Source: Begonia masoniana (Eukaryota; Streptophyta; Magnoliopsida; Cucurbitales; Begoniaceae). From it: DNA of 64,000 nt. Position 1 is the first letter of the stretch; each line of letters starts with the position of its first letter. Shown in pieces: positions 1-9,999 of this stretch. A model generated the notes under the pieces. That model saw only the letters and a list, made by a program, of their open reading frames with translations. It was not told where the DNA came from and searched no databases. A program made the position numbers and the translations under genes. The stretch covers positions 7,485,519-7,549,518 of the forward strand of contig CM039514.1 of NCBI GenBank assembly GCA_022432975.1, in the 5' to 3' direction.

Positions 1-776
1 TCTTCTTCTTCTTCTTCTTCTTCTTCTTCTTCTTCTTCTTCTTCTTCTTCTTCTTCTTCTTCTTCTTCTTCTTCTTCTTCTTCTTCTTCTTCTTCTTCTT
101 CTTCTTCTTCTTCTTCTTCTTCTTCTTCTTCTTCTTCTTCTTCTTCTTCTTCTTCTTCTTCTTCTTCTTCTTCTTCTTCTTCTTCTTCTTCTTCTTCTTC
201 TTCTTCTTCTTCTTCTTCTTCTTCTTCTTCTTCTTCTTCTTCTTCTTCTTCTTCTTCTTCTTCTTCTTCTTCTTCTTCTTCTTCTTCTTCTTCTTCTTCT
301 TCTTCTTCTTCTTCTTCTTCTTCTTCTTCTTCTTCTTCTTCTTCTTCTTCTTCTTCTTCTTCTTCTTCTTCTTCTTCTTCTTCTTCTTCTTCTTCTTCTT
401 CTTCTTCTTCTTCTTCTTCTTCTTCTTCTTCTTCTTCTTCTTCTTCTTCTTCTTCTTCTTCTTCTTCTTCTTCTTCTTCTTCTTCTTCTTCTTCTTCTTC
501 TTCTTCTTCTTCTTCTTCTTCTTCTTCTTCTTCTTCTTCTTCTTCTTCTTCTTCTTCTTCTTCTTCTTCTTCTTCTTCTTCTTCTTCTTCTTCTTCTTCT
601 TCTTCTTCTTCTTCTTCTTCTTCTTCTTCTTCTTCTTCTTCTTCTTCTTCTTCTTCTTCTTCTTCTTCTTCTTCTTCTTCTTCTTCTTCTTCTTCTTCTT
701 CTTCTTCTTCTTCTTCTTCTTCTTCTTCTTCTTCTTCTTCTTCTTCTTCTTCTTCTTCTTCTTCTTCTTCTTCTTC
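1..776. repeat. Uninterrupted (TCT)n / (GAA)n microsatellite
   Basis: About 258 consecutive TCT triplets without a visible interruption, continuing past the left edge of the window. The tract stops at the CCCCTCC that follows. Long homopurine-homopyrimidine GAA/TTC tracts are known to form triplex-type structures and can silence nearby genes; no coding role is visible here. It lies about 100 bp upstream of the surviving exon of a glutaredoxin relic, so it may sit in what was that gene's intron. Confidence 0.98.
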
Positions 777-879
777 CCCTCCAAACTCTAAGTGGTTTTC
801 AATGAAACTAAAATGACACCGTTTGTCTCCAAGCATGCATTTTGTCTGAACTTGTATGCTGGTTCTCTGTGTTTTGCAG

Positions 880-1910
880 CATTAACACCGGAGCTGAAGA
901 CTACTTTGGACAAAATTGTAACTTTACACAAAGTGATACTTTTTATGAAGGGAGCTAAAGATTTTCCACAATGTGAATTCTCAAACACTGTTGTGCAAAT
1001 CTTGAAGTCTATGAATGTACCTTTTGAGTCCATGAACATATTAGAGAACGAGATTGTAAGAAAAGGTGTGAAGGAATATTCTAGCTGGCCGACCTTTCCT
1101 CAGCTTATATTGATGGAGAGTTCTTTGGGGGGTGTGACATCACTGTAGGTAAGTATATCAATTCTTCATGTGTCAGTTCTAATTAGTAAGCAACGTTAAT
1201 ACTTTGTTGAGATTCTTGACTGATTCCGGTGATGTTGCTCTCTTTTAGGAAAAAAATGATCTCCTGATGTTCTGATTAGGTTAAATTCTATCACAGATTA
1301 ATTGTTTGATACAATTAAAATCTTTGTTAATGAACATATGACCAAAAGAAATCAAAACGACAATTTAACTATGATAAATCGTGATATTAACATAGCAAAG
1401 ATTAGAATCAGAAGCAATAATATGAAAGTAGTGATCATTGTATATGGTTATTTAAAAGTATGATTGACATTACGAAAAAGAACAACGAGTCTCATTGAAC
1501 GCGACAATGTCTGTAATGTCATATTATCAATGTTATCTTGTATTGTATTATCAAATGAGAAATGAGTCGTCTTGTAAAATGAGCAGCATTTGTTACTCTT
1601 GATCTAAAAAAAACTAATATGTTCACAAATTTTTTCCCTAGAAGTAAAGTCCAAATAAAAAACAACCCTAGATCATATTTCATAGACAAAATTTCAAAAA
1701 TTATGCAAATAATTCATTTTTATTTCAACCCCGCTGAATATGATGTTGATTGAACTTCTTGATACGTGTTTTTCTCTGCCTTGTTCATTTCATATTTTAT
1801 TAATTTGCCGGCAAGTCTTGTGAAGGAAGAACTTGGTTTGTTTTTTCCAAAGACATATAAAAGTGGAGAACAGCAGGAACAGTTGGAGAAGCTCTTTATT
1901 TACCACCTTC
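880..1910 (+). pseudogene. GRXS14: CGFS-type monothiol glutaredoxin relic (GRXS14-like)
   Basis: The intact family member is a chloroplast monothiol glutaredoxin that binds and transfers [2Fe-2S] clusters. An exon after a good acceptor (TTTTGCAG, ending 879) encodes ALTPELKTTLDKIV, then VILFMKGAKDFP, and runs to 1148, where a canonical GTAAGT donor follows. Three lesions are visible. The active-site CGFS reads CEFS. One base is missing near 1104, after WPTFPQL, so the conserved YIDGEFFGGCDITV is read out of frame. The last exon (about 1851-1895, YKSGEQQEQLEK) has a poor acceptor and lacks the usual short Cys-containing end. The N-terminal transit peptide is not in the window. Retained intron positions mean this is a decayed genomic copy, not a processed one. 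Family assignment is firm; which paralogue is less so. Confidence 0.85.
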
Positions 1911-2574
1911 ATTGGGTATTGTTATCGAAATTGTTCTCGTGTTATTCTAGTGTTTGTTTTAGACCGTTTTCTTCAATATTTTATTCATGTTATACATTAT
2001 AAATGAGTGATTTATTATGGTAATTGTTTATGGTATATATTAATTATTGCGTAATAAATGAACGAAATATTAGATCGTAAGATTAGAGTAATTTGGTGTC
2101 TAGAATTAGAGCATCACTTTCAAAACATAGTTTAAACAAACTCATGCATGCATAAAAACTTCAGAAAAACTTTCGTACGTCGTAAAATTATAACGATTAA
2201 GAACCAAGAGAAATAATCGCTATAATGAACATAAAATTTTTTTACGTAGAAACTCAAATCAGGAAAAAAAAATCAAGGGAATCGAGTATAGAAAGATCTC
2301 TCTATGAAAATAGGATTTACAATATTTTTCTAAATATCAAATATTTTATAAAATATCCACTAAAAGAAATCACAATTTTTAGAATTCTCACTTTACACAA
2401 AACTACCGCACTTATTTTTTTCACCCTCTTTCTTTTCTCTCCAATAAATTTTCTCTATTTCCTCTTACTCTTGTCACGAACTCCCTCTTCATAAGAAGAC
2501 AACAACGAGCAAGATTTGAAGATCTTGATGAGGTGGGTCTTCCGTCATAAAGTGAATCACGAAACTCTTAAAGT
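1911..2574. other. AT-rich intergenic stretch
   Basis: No supported gene. AT-rich sequence with short chance frames only; the longest (about 89 codons, 2225-2494) is low-complexity and resembles nothing recognisable. Confidence 0.6.
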
Positions 2575-3570
2575 ATGGTTTTAAAAAAAACTATTAAAAT
2601 ATGAACCTTAACAAATCAAATTTTAAATTATCAAAACCTAACAAATCAAACCTGGCAGGGTGTTCAGCCCCTATTCACTTTTTGTTCTCAATTTTACACT
2701 AGAACGGGGGACCGTTCATTAAAATCAGTCCCTTGTTCTGACGGGAGGTCCAGTTGTCAATTTTAAAGTGAATATGTGGTATAAAGTAATTTAAAAAAAA
2801 TGCCAAAAGATATTCAATTTACTTGAAATTTTTACCAAATATTCACCACATTATGGGAATATAATCTGGCAAATTTTGTAATTTTCTAACACTTACGATT
2901 TATTGTAATTTTAATTAATTATTATATAAAACAATTATAATAAATCATACAAGTGTTAGAAAATCACGAAACTTTTTGTATTATCTTCCCATGATGTGGT
3001 AAACATGTGTTAAAACTTTCAAGAAAATTAAATTTCGTTTGATGTTTTTTTTTTAAAAATTAATCCTCGTTCCTTCTTAACTTTATAAATTAATTTTAAA
3101 AAAATTACCAAATGATATTTCATTTATTTGAAATATTTAACTAATATTCATTACATCATTTGAAGATAATCTAAAAAGTTTCGTGATTTGCTAACAATTA
3201 TAAAATTTATCAAAAATCGTCTTATAAAAAAATTAAGTAAAATTATAATAAATTGTACAAGTGTTAGAAAATCATGAAACTTTCTAAATTATCTTCACAT
3301 TATATGTTGAATATGTGGTAAAAAAATTAAATAAATTGAATATCATTTAGTATTTTTTTAAAACTAATTTATACCACATATTCACTTTAAAATTGAGAAC
3401 TGGACTCCCTATCAGAACGGGGGACCGTTCATTGAGAATTGTCCCTCCGTTTTAGTGTAAAATTGTGAACGGAGGGTGAATATCTCGTCAAAATTTGATT
3501 TATTAAGTGTTTTATATTTTGAAGTTTTGATTAGTTAAAGTTAATATTTTAAAGATTTTTTTTTTAACAA
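2575..3570. mobile_element. Non-autonomous element with long terminal inverted repeats (MULE-like MITE)
   Basis: The left arm (about 2575-2800) and right arm (about 3350-3570) are imperfect inverted copies of each other. Both carry a run of A, then TTAACAAATCAAA-type sequence, a GC-richer block with GAACGGGGGACCGTTC (itself a palindrome), and TTTAAAGTGAATATGTGGTATAAA. The interior is AT-rich, made of further inverted copies of a TTTTCTAACACTT...TTATAATAAAT motif, with no coding capacity. Arms of about 200 bp suggest a Mutator-like origin. No clear 9-bp target-site duplication was found, so the ends are approximate. Confidence 0.65.
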
Positions 3571-4268
3571 ATCTCGTGGCTAAATTGAATTTTACCCCAT
3601 TGAAAAATGCACTTGATGTGATGATTCGCTGGTGTAACACCCGGCATTTTTGGCCATGGAATTATCCCTTGAATTATCGATTGGGATTATTTCACTATTA
3701 ATATAGTGAATATTTTATCGAACTTGTGGGAGAAACCAAGCTGAGGTGTAACCGAAACAACGAACTAAATAACAATTTAGTTGGAAACCAAAGAGGGGCA
3801 ATTTAGGAAGCAATTAATGTTGGTGGAAGTAAACCAATGGAGGATTGACATTTGGCAACTTGTTGAAGAAGACAAGCCTTCTCTCTCCCTTCGTGCCTTC
3901 TTCTCTCTCTGCTACGTGAAAACCTTCGATTTTTCTCATCTTCTCTTCTCTGTATTCTCTCTCTTCTTCTCTGTTTTCCTTCTCCGCTTCTTCTTTTCTT
4001 TTCCTGCGATTTCAACCTTTCATAAAACACTCCCATTTTTCCTGCCTGCTCCAGCAAAGGTAAACTTCTACTAAAGCTAACATTTTGGATAAGTTAAAAA
4101 GTGAGTTTTTACCGAAGTTTAGGGTTTCGGTATTTGTGAAAACTCACTATTTTTGGATGAAAACACATTGTTGTTTTATAAGGATTTGAAAGATGTTGCT
4201 GTTGATTTCTAACAGCTTATTAGCTAGCATTTGTAGCGTGTCTTAAATTCTCTACATGCATGCTACAG

Positions 4269-4936
4269 GTCCGAGCATTTCTGAGACATTCAGAACATCA
4301 ACGCGACAGCAACCAGGTAAGTTCATGAGTAGATGTTGGCCCTTAAGGCCCTACAGCGTGGAGACTCTAGGTTGGTTCGGGTAGTTAGGGTTTAGGCTGT
4401 GTTTTTAGTTTGATGTTTCTGTTTTGTGTTTATTTTTGTTCTGTCACTTGTGCATGTCAAGTTCTAAGCACTTTAGTCGCCCATGCATACACTTATTTCC
4501 TGTAAAATCATGCAAATGTTTTCAGCACCGGTTTTGAAGTAAGTAAGATGAAAACCTGTAATGAATGTGTGGTTAAGTGTGGACGAGGACTGGCATCTTG
4601 TTCTTGTCCTTCTCTGGGACTCATGTAAAAATTATCCCTGCCAAGGATACCTTGTACCTTGTCCTTCCCTAGGACCCGGCAAAATTACTAACCAGTGTCA
4701 TGCTCTGTCATGTTATGTATGTTTACGCGCCAGCTCCTTCTCCCACTTATACCTTTTTCAGTCCAGTGAAACGTGATACTAAGTAATGTAAAGTTCATGT
4801 ATTTCAAAAGTCCATGCATCCATGCATCACTGCATTTCATGTTCTTACTGAGCTCTAGGCTCATAGTTGAACTCCTGTTGTAGGTATGGATCCTCCAGAT
4901 GAGGAGCTTGTGTCTCAAGCTAATGAGTTGATGTAG
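4269..4936 (+). other. Splice-site-bounded micro-exon and short terminal exon inside the solo LTR
   Basis: A donor AAAG|GTAAAC at 4059/4060 ends a pyrimidine-rich leader. A 48-nt micro-exon (4269-4316) follows the acceptor GCTACAG and ends at the donor CAG|GTAAGT. A terminal exon (4884-4936, 53 nt) follows GTTGTAG and ends in TAG. Joined in the frame GT-CCG-AGC, the two exons stay open and finish with an acidic peptide containing MDPPDEELVSQANELM before the stop. The same layout, lengths and phase recur in the LTRs at 27462 and 34869. Splice sites and frames are seen directly; expression is inference. Confidence 0.45.
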
Positions 4937-5594
4937 TTGGCAGATCGAGCTTGCAGGGTTTAGTTGCTGCAGTCAGGCAAGGGTTATTCCTGTGAGCGTG
5001 TGTTTTTAAAGGTTTTGTGTTTTGTTTTAAAACTTCTGTTTTGGTGAATTTGAAATGTATGTCAAGCTTCTGTAAAACTTTTGGAATGTGTTTATAAAAA
5101 CCTCCATTTTTGACAAATGAATGTATGTTTTTTTTTTAATATTCTGGAACTGCTTGGTGTATTTTCTCTGTTAGTTTGAGCATGGATTGCCTCTGGTTTT
5201 AGAGCTATCCATGCAGTCAAAATTCTTGAATTTCGGTTGTGTTTTCTATCGTGTCCAAAATCATGATTTGAATTATTCTGGAACTGCTTGGCATCTCTCT
5301 TTTAGGTTATGCATGGATTGTTTCACATTTTAAATCGATCCATGCAGTTTGAATTTCTGTCGGGTTTCCAAGCATGTTTTAAAACTGAGTTTTGGAATCG
5401 GGTTTCTGTAAAGTTTGAAGTTTAGGGTTTTACGCCTTCTGTTTATAAGTGTTTTTGTTAAATATTGTCTTTCAATTCTGTCGTCCATTCTGCCTTTAAA
5501 TTTTATCGTCCATACTGCCTTCAGTTTCTGTCGTCTGATTTGCCTTCAGTTTTTGGTTTTCAAATTTTCCAGTATTTTGGCTAAGTGTTAGTCG

Positions 5595-5960
5595 TCCACA
5601 GCCACTTCAGCCCTTTGTAAAACAGTCGTCCACAGCCACTGCTATTCTGTCGTCCACGTCCATGGCTCTGCTTTTTGTCTTTTAGCGAAAACGTCCACGG
5701 CCACTGTCTTTTGTCTTTTAGTGCAGTTGTCCACGGACTCCTGCGTCCATTTTGCCTCTGATTTCAAATGTCCACGACCTTTTGTCGTTTTCTGTTTTCC
5801 CGTCCCCGACTTTTAAATGTCCACAGTTTCGGGTTGTCTACTGTCTCTGCCTTTAAATTTGAACGTCCACAGCACCCGATTGTCCACAGACACTGTTTTT
5901 AATTTCCAACGTCCACTGTTTTTATCCTTTATTTCGAACGTCCAATGCATGCTTTTCAGA
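5595..5960 (+). repeat. GTCCAC-motif array in the solo LTR
   Basis: Variants of CGTCCACAGCCAC and CGTCCACGG recur a dozen or so times over about 370 bp. The array occupies the same part of the LTR as the TGACGTCA arrays in the other gypsy LTRs, so it may be the equivalent regulatory or structural repeat of this family. Confidence 0.6.
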
Positions 5961-5979
5961 TTATGTTTCCCATTTATTT

Positions 5980-6627
5980 TCTAAGTCTTTCACGTCCACA
6001 GCTATTGTAAATCCTCTGTAGACTTCCACTACAAATATTCCAGTGCCCGATTTATATTTTTGGTTTTCCGACCCCCAGTCCTTCATCTTGTGCCTCCTGC
6101 CCCCTTTCATATTGACAGATTCCATCAAAAACCTTGTTCCCCGATTCTGTGTCTACTGTAGCACCTAGTCCGACTATTAGTTTGTTTTCCAGTTTAAGCT
6201 TCATGTTTTATTCCTTGTTTTATTTTTGTTCTATTTTTACATATCTCTGTCTTTCTACTCTAGCCCAGCACTCGTCCACATTTCGTGTTATCTTCATGTT
6301 GTGTCTTTCTAAGTCTTTCACGTCCACAGCTATTGTAAATCCTCTGTAGACTTCCACTGCAAATATTCCAGTGCCCGATTTATATTTTTGGTTTTCCGAC
6401 CCCCAGTCCTTCATCTTGTGCCTCCTGCCCCCTTTCATATTGACAGATTCCATCAAAAACCTTGTTCCCCGATTCTGTGTCTACTATAGCACCTAGTCCG
6501 ACTATTAGTTTGTTTTCCAGTTTAAGCTTCATGTTTTATTCCTTGTTTTATTTTTGTTCTATTTTTACATATCTCTGTCTTTCTACTCTAGCCCAGCACT
6601 CGTCCACATTTCGTGTTATTTTCTGTT
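5980..6627 (+). repeat. 328-bp tandem duplication within the solo LTR
   Basis: The block starting TCTAAGTCTTTCACGTCCAC (about 5980-6299) is repeated almost exactly 328 bp downstream (about 6308-6627). The two chance reading frames starting at 6134 and 6462 are copies of each other for this reason. Confidence 0.9.
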
Positions 6628-7344
6628 GTGTCTTGTTCATTAGTTCCTCCCTTCTGTTTTCAAAGTTTATTTTACTTCAGTCTTCCTGTTTCCTTCTATT
6701 ATTCACCGTAGCCCCTCCCTCTCTGTAAAATTTCATGTTTAGGGTTTTGCATTGATAGTACACGTCTTCTGTCATTTGTTTCTTCTCAATTCGGTTTTAT
6801 TATTGATGTCTTCTCTGTTCTTCGGTTTTCATTTGCAGAGAAGTTCAGCTCTGTGTAAGTTTTACGTACTCCTTCGGCCATAGATCACCCGATGCCGGTT
6901 TTCACTGTAGTTTTCCTTTCAGTTTATACCTCTCATTCACTTTCAACGCATGCAATTTATTACGTTGTCCTCTGCATGCCCGTCGTCCATCCCTTTCTGT
7001 CATGCATTCTGCTATCGTCCAGTTTTGAATATGTTTCTCTGTTTTAATTCTGTCATCTATTTTGAAGTCTGTTTTCTAATATTATTCTGTCATTTCGTTT
7101 CCTTCTGCCATGCATTTCTGTAATCTGATTTTTAATGTCTTTACCTTCTGTCTCCTGTTTTCATGTCTCCCAGTCCTCAATTCCAGTGAGGGTTTTCTCT
7201 GTGTAAAGCTGTAAAGCATTTATAAGTGTTTAAAAGTTTTAAAAAAAAATATGTCATGTTTGAAAATGTCCGGAGTGATGGCTCCGATCGCGGACCTCGA
7301 TCGGGTTCGGTTTTGGGTCGTCACATAAGTAGAGTCTATTTGAA

Positions 7345-8110
7345 AAATTTCATAATTTTTGGATGACATATGTAATTTTAATAAATTATTTTGTTAAAAA
7401 ATGCGTAAACAATTATGATAAATCATGAAAGTATTAAAAAATCACAAAACTTTCTAAAATTTTTTTCTATATTATGGTGGATATGTAGTTTTCAAAAAAA
7501 TTCGATATCTTTAGGTATATTTTGTAAGAAAGCCACTAATATTTTAGAGATTCTCCTCGGGAATGGGCTCCCATTCTCGAGCATTTTAGAACAGAATGCT
7601 CGAGAATGGGAACCGAACCCTATTCCCGAGTACTTTAAGCAGAATGCTAGAGAATGGGAACCGAACCCTGTTCCCGAGCACTTCATCCGGAACGCTCGAG
7701 AACGAGCTCCCATTTTAGAGAATCTTCAAAATATTAGTGTCTATCTCAGAAAATATACCAAACAATCTTATATTTTTTTGACATTTTTACCACATGTCTA
7801 CCATATCATAAGAAGACATTATGGAAATTTTTATAATTTTTAGATGACATACGTAATTTTAATGAATTATTTTGTAAAAAATACGTAAAAATTATAATAA
7901 ATCGTGAATGTGTTAAAAAATACAAAACTTTCTAGAACTTATTACCATATTATGTTGGACATGTAGTAAAAATGTCAGAAAAATCTAATATCATTTGATA
8001 TATTTTCTAAGATAAATACTTATATTTTGGAGATTCTTCTCGGGAATGGAAGCCTGTTCCCGAGAGATCTTTTTTTTTTAAAAAAAATGCACGAGAGAAC
8101 GGGCTACCAC
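7345..8110. repeat. Direct and inverted copies of a MITE-like repeat
   Basis: Two direct copies (about 7354-7570 and 7820-8050) share TAATTTTTGGATGACATATGTAA-like sequence and end in GAGATTCTCCTCGGGAATGG. Between them is an inverted copy centred near 7630, plus two or three tandem units of CAGAATGCTCGAGAATGGG. The motifs resemble those in the element at 2575-3570, so this is probably a nested or rearranged relative. Frames here (for example 7415-7843) come from the repeats and do not look like genes. Confidence 0.6.
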
Positions 8111-8344
8111 TTGAGTTTGTTTTATTAGATTTTTTATAGTTCAAGATTTTTTTTGTTAAAAAAAATAATTCAATATTTGTTTCGTTAATGACGTCATAGT
8201 TTGAGGTTTACCATGTATATTACCAAAAAATATAATATAAAAGACCAATTTTAGCGCATAAAATATAAAATTATAAGTATAATATTTTTTAGAAAATACG
8301 GTGATTATCAATAAAAACCCTAAACTAAATGATCATTGACAAAC

Positions 8345-8722
8345 CCCTCTTTAAAATATTTTTGTTAACAAAACAAATTTTAAATTATTTTTCGTTCACA
8401 ATCCAATCTTTTGCAGTTGCCTGCAGTTCAAATGCGGTTTCCCGTATTTGAAATGAGTGCAAACACACTCGAGAATTGGCGATTTTGGCTTCACCCGATT
8501 GTCTGCAGTTAAAATGAAGTTGCCCGCACTTGAAATGAATACAAAATTCATTGGCGAACGATCGACCTCGACTTCACACGGGTGGGTATACGTACGGTCA
8601 CTCGCAATTGCAATGAGGTTGATCGCGTTTGAGTTTAATAGTAGGAAAATTGAATTGTTAATGGAAAATAATTTAAAATTTATTTGGTTAAAAAATATAG
8701 TTTAAATTTTGATTTGACTGCT
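8345..8722. mobile_element. Small MITE with about 70-bp inverted ends
   Basis: Left end (8345-8413) and right end (8645-8722) are imperfect inverted repeats sharing AAATTTTAAATTATTTT. The interior of about 230 bp carries two copies of a CCCG-TTGAAATGA-type motif and no convincing coding sequence. It lies directly against the left end of the large MULE. Confidence 0.6.
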
Positions 8723-8742
8723 TCGTAGTATAATTTTTTTTT

Positions 8743-9090
8743 GGGTTTTTTTCAAAAAAAAAACCCTGAACTAAGGGTTGGCAGTGGAAAAACCCCGAAA
8801 AAACACTGATCATCAAAAAAAAACCTCGAACTATTGAAAACATTCACTTTAAACCTGGCAGGGGGTGAGGAGTACGTACTCGCTCACCGAGTACTTTTTG
8901 CAAATATTGGAGGCCGAGTACGGCCGGTCCAGCTAGACCGGCCGTACTCGGTGAGCGAGTACGGCCCCCATAGGAGGACCAGCCGTCCTCCTATGGGCAA
9001 AACCCGTGACAAAAGTCACGGGTTTTGTCATGTAGTGCCGAGTACGGCCGGTCCATACGGGTTTTTGTCCGCTAGTGCCGAGTACGGCCG
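8743..9090 (+). repeat. Left terminal inverted repeat region of the large MULE
   Basis: The A-rich outer segment (8743-8860) and the inner GAGTACGTACTCGCTCACCGAGTAC segment match the RC of 38010-38286. Further in, the arm carries repeated GAGTACGGCCGGTC modules. Confidence 0.8.
8915..9026. repeat. Three consecutive perfect hairpins in the MULE subterminal region
   Basis: First, 8915-8929 pairs perfectly with 8936-8950 (CGAGTACGGCCGGTC, 6-nt loop). Second, 8967-8979 pairs with 8985-8997 (CCCATAGGAGGAC, 5-nt loop). Third, 8999-9010 pairs with 9015-9026 (AAAACCCGTGAC, AAAA loop). Related modules recur at 23897-23930, 24110-24135 and near 38010-38150. Confidence 0.9.
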
Positions 9091-9109
9091 GTCAATTTTA
9101 GAGTTAAAT

Positions 9110-9547
9110 CAGGGGGCATCCACCTCTCGAGTAGTGCCGATGGATGAGACTACATCGCCACCAAACGCCCCTCAAGAGGATGAGAGAAGCGGCTGGGATA
9201 TAAGGCGTTATCTGCAACAGCTATAACAGATACAAGAGACGCATCAACAGCAGTTGAATGATATGCACCAGCAACAGTACCAACAACAGCAGCAGATAAA
9301 TGAGATGCATCGAATGCACCACCACCAACAGTACCAGCAACAACAGCAAATATATGAGATGCAGCGAACACACCAGCAGCAGCTGCAGCAATTGCTGGAA
9401 TCACAGCAAAGCCAGCAACGAGACATCCAGCAACTGGTCTCTGCTCAGCATTATCTCGATGAATCTTATAAAGAGATAAACGAGAGGTTACAGACTTGGA
9501 TGGCGAACCACGCCACGGACTCTGACGATGATACCCCTCCTGCGTAG
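9110..9547 (+). pseudogene. 3' remnant of the second MULE ORF (Gln-rich C-terminus)
   Basis: The frame reads SRVVPMDETTSPPNAPQ, then RSGWDIRRYLQQL, hits a TAA at about 9223-9225 and continues open to 9547. The latter part is glutamine/histidine-rich with internal repeats (MHQQQYQQQQQ) and ends in RLQTWMANHATDSDDDTPPA. The second MULE has a related stretch at 55795-56020 (RVVLMED followed by NRRLDM), which links both to one MULE-associated ORF. Position and orientation, convergent with MURA, recall the two-gene layout of MuDR. Most of the N-terminal part is missing, fused directly to the subterminal repeats. Function unknown. Confidence 0.55.
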
Positions 9548-9589
9548 TCTGCTTAGTTGTTGTATGTAAATTTGTTATACTTTATTTAT

Positions 9590-9667
9590 AATTAAATGAG
9601 TTTATTTAATTATATTTAACCTTAAAAATAATTAACTAAAATTACAATAAATCATACAAATGTTATT
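9590..9667. repeat. Left part of the AT-rich tandem array split by the gypsy insertion
   Basis: The sequence ending CAAATGTTATT matches the repeat unit ends at 23203-23680. The array is continuous once the gypsy tandem element is removed. Confidence 0.65.
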
Positions 9668-9999
9668 TGTAACACCCCGAGTTATCTGAACCCGGTTTGC
9701 TACTCAAAACGCTGAACCGAACCATGACGACTTGATGCTAAATTTAAAAATTTCACTCGACAGTCAAAATTTGACGTTTTCTAAAACTCAATATATTTTA
9801 AAACTTGCAGCGGAGATCAATTGAACATCAATGAAGCTAAGTAATCTGTGAAAACATTTTAAAATGATTGTTGGAAGTGTTAAGAATAATTGGCCAAAAG
9901 ATATAAAGCTTTAAAAACGTGGAATACCCGTGAAGTTGCAGAAGTCAAACACATCTGCCGACGACAAAGTCAACGGAAGGAGCAGTAACATGCTTCTAC

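Larger units (their letters stand above)
3633..7325 (+). mobile_element. Solo LTR of a Ty3/gypsy-type element
   Basis: The block starts TGTAACACCCGGCATTTTT and ends GGGTTCGGTTTTGGGTCGTCACA. Start and end match the LTRs of the complete gypsy element at 27462-37644, but the interior is largely diverged. It has no primer binding site, polypurine tract or gag-pol beside it, so it is a solo LTR. The flanks (GCTGG on the left, TAAGT on the right) do not match, so either the duplication has decayed or the LTR arose by recombination between two elements. At about 3.7 kb it is longer than the other LTRs here, partly because of an internal 328-bp duplication and GTCCAC-rich repeats. Confidence 0.85.

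Noticed and set aside
6134..6728. Duplicated 70-88-codon plus-strand frames
   Set aside because: Copies created by the 328-bp tandem duplication in LTR sequence; no evidence of coding.
3631..7330. Target-site duplication for the solo LTR
   Set aside because: Flanks GCTGG and TAAGT do not match.
7415..7843. 142-codon frame with EWEPNP repeats
   Set aside because: Produced by tandem units of a MITE-like repeat, with no codon-like signal or neighbouring promoter or splice context.
8834..9226. 130-codon frame across the MULE left end
   Set aside because: Most of it reads through hairpin modules and terminal repeat; only the last part belongs to the remnant MULE ORF.
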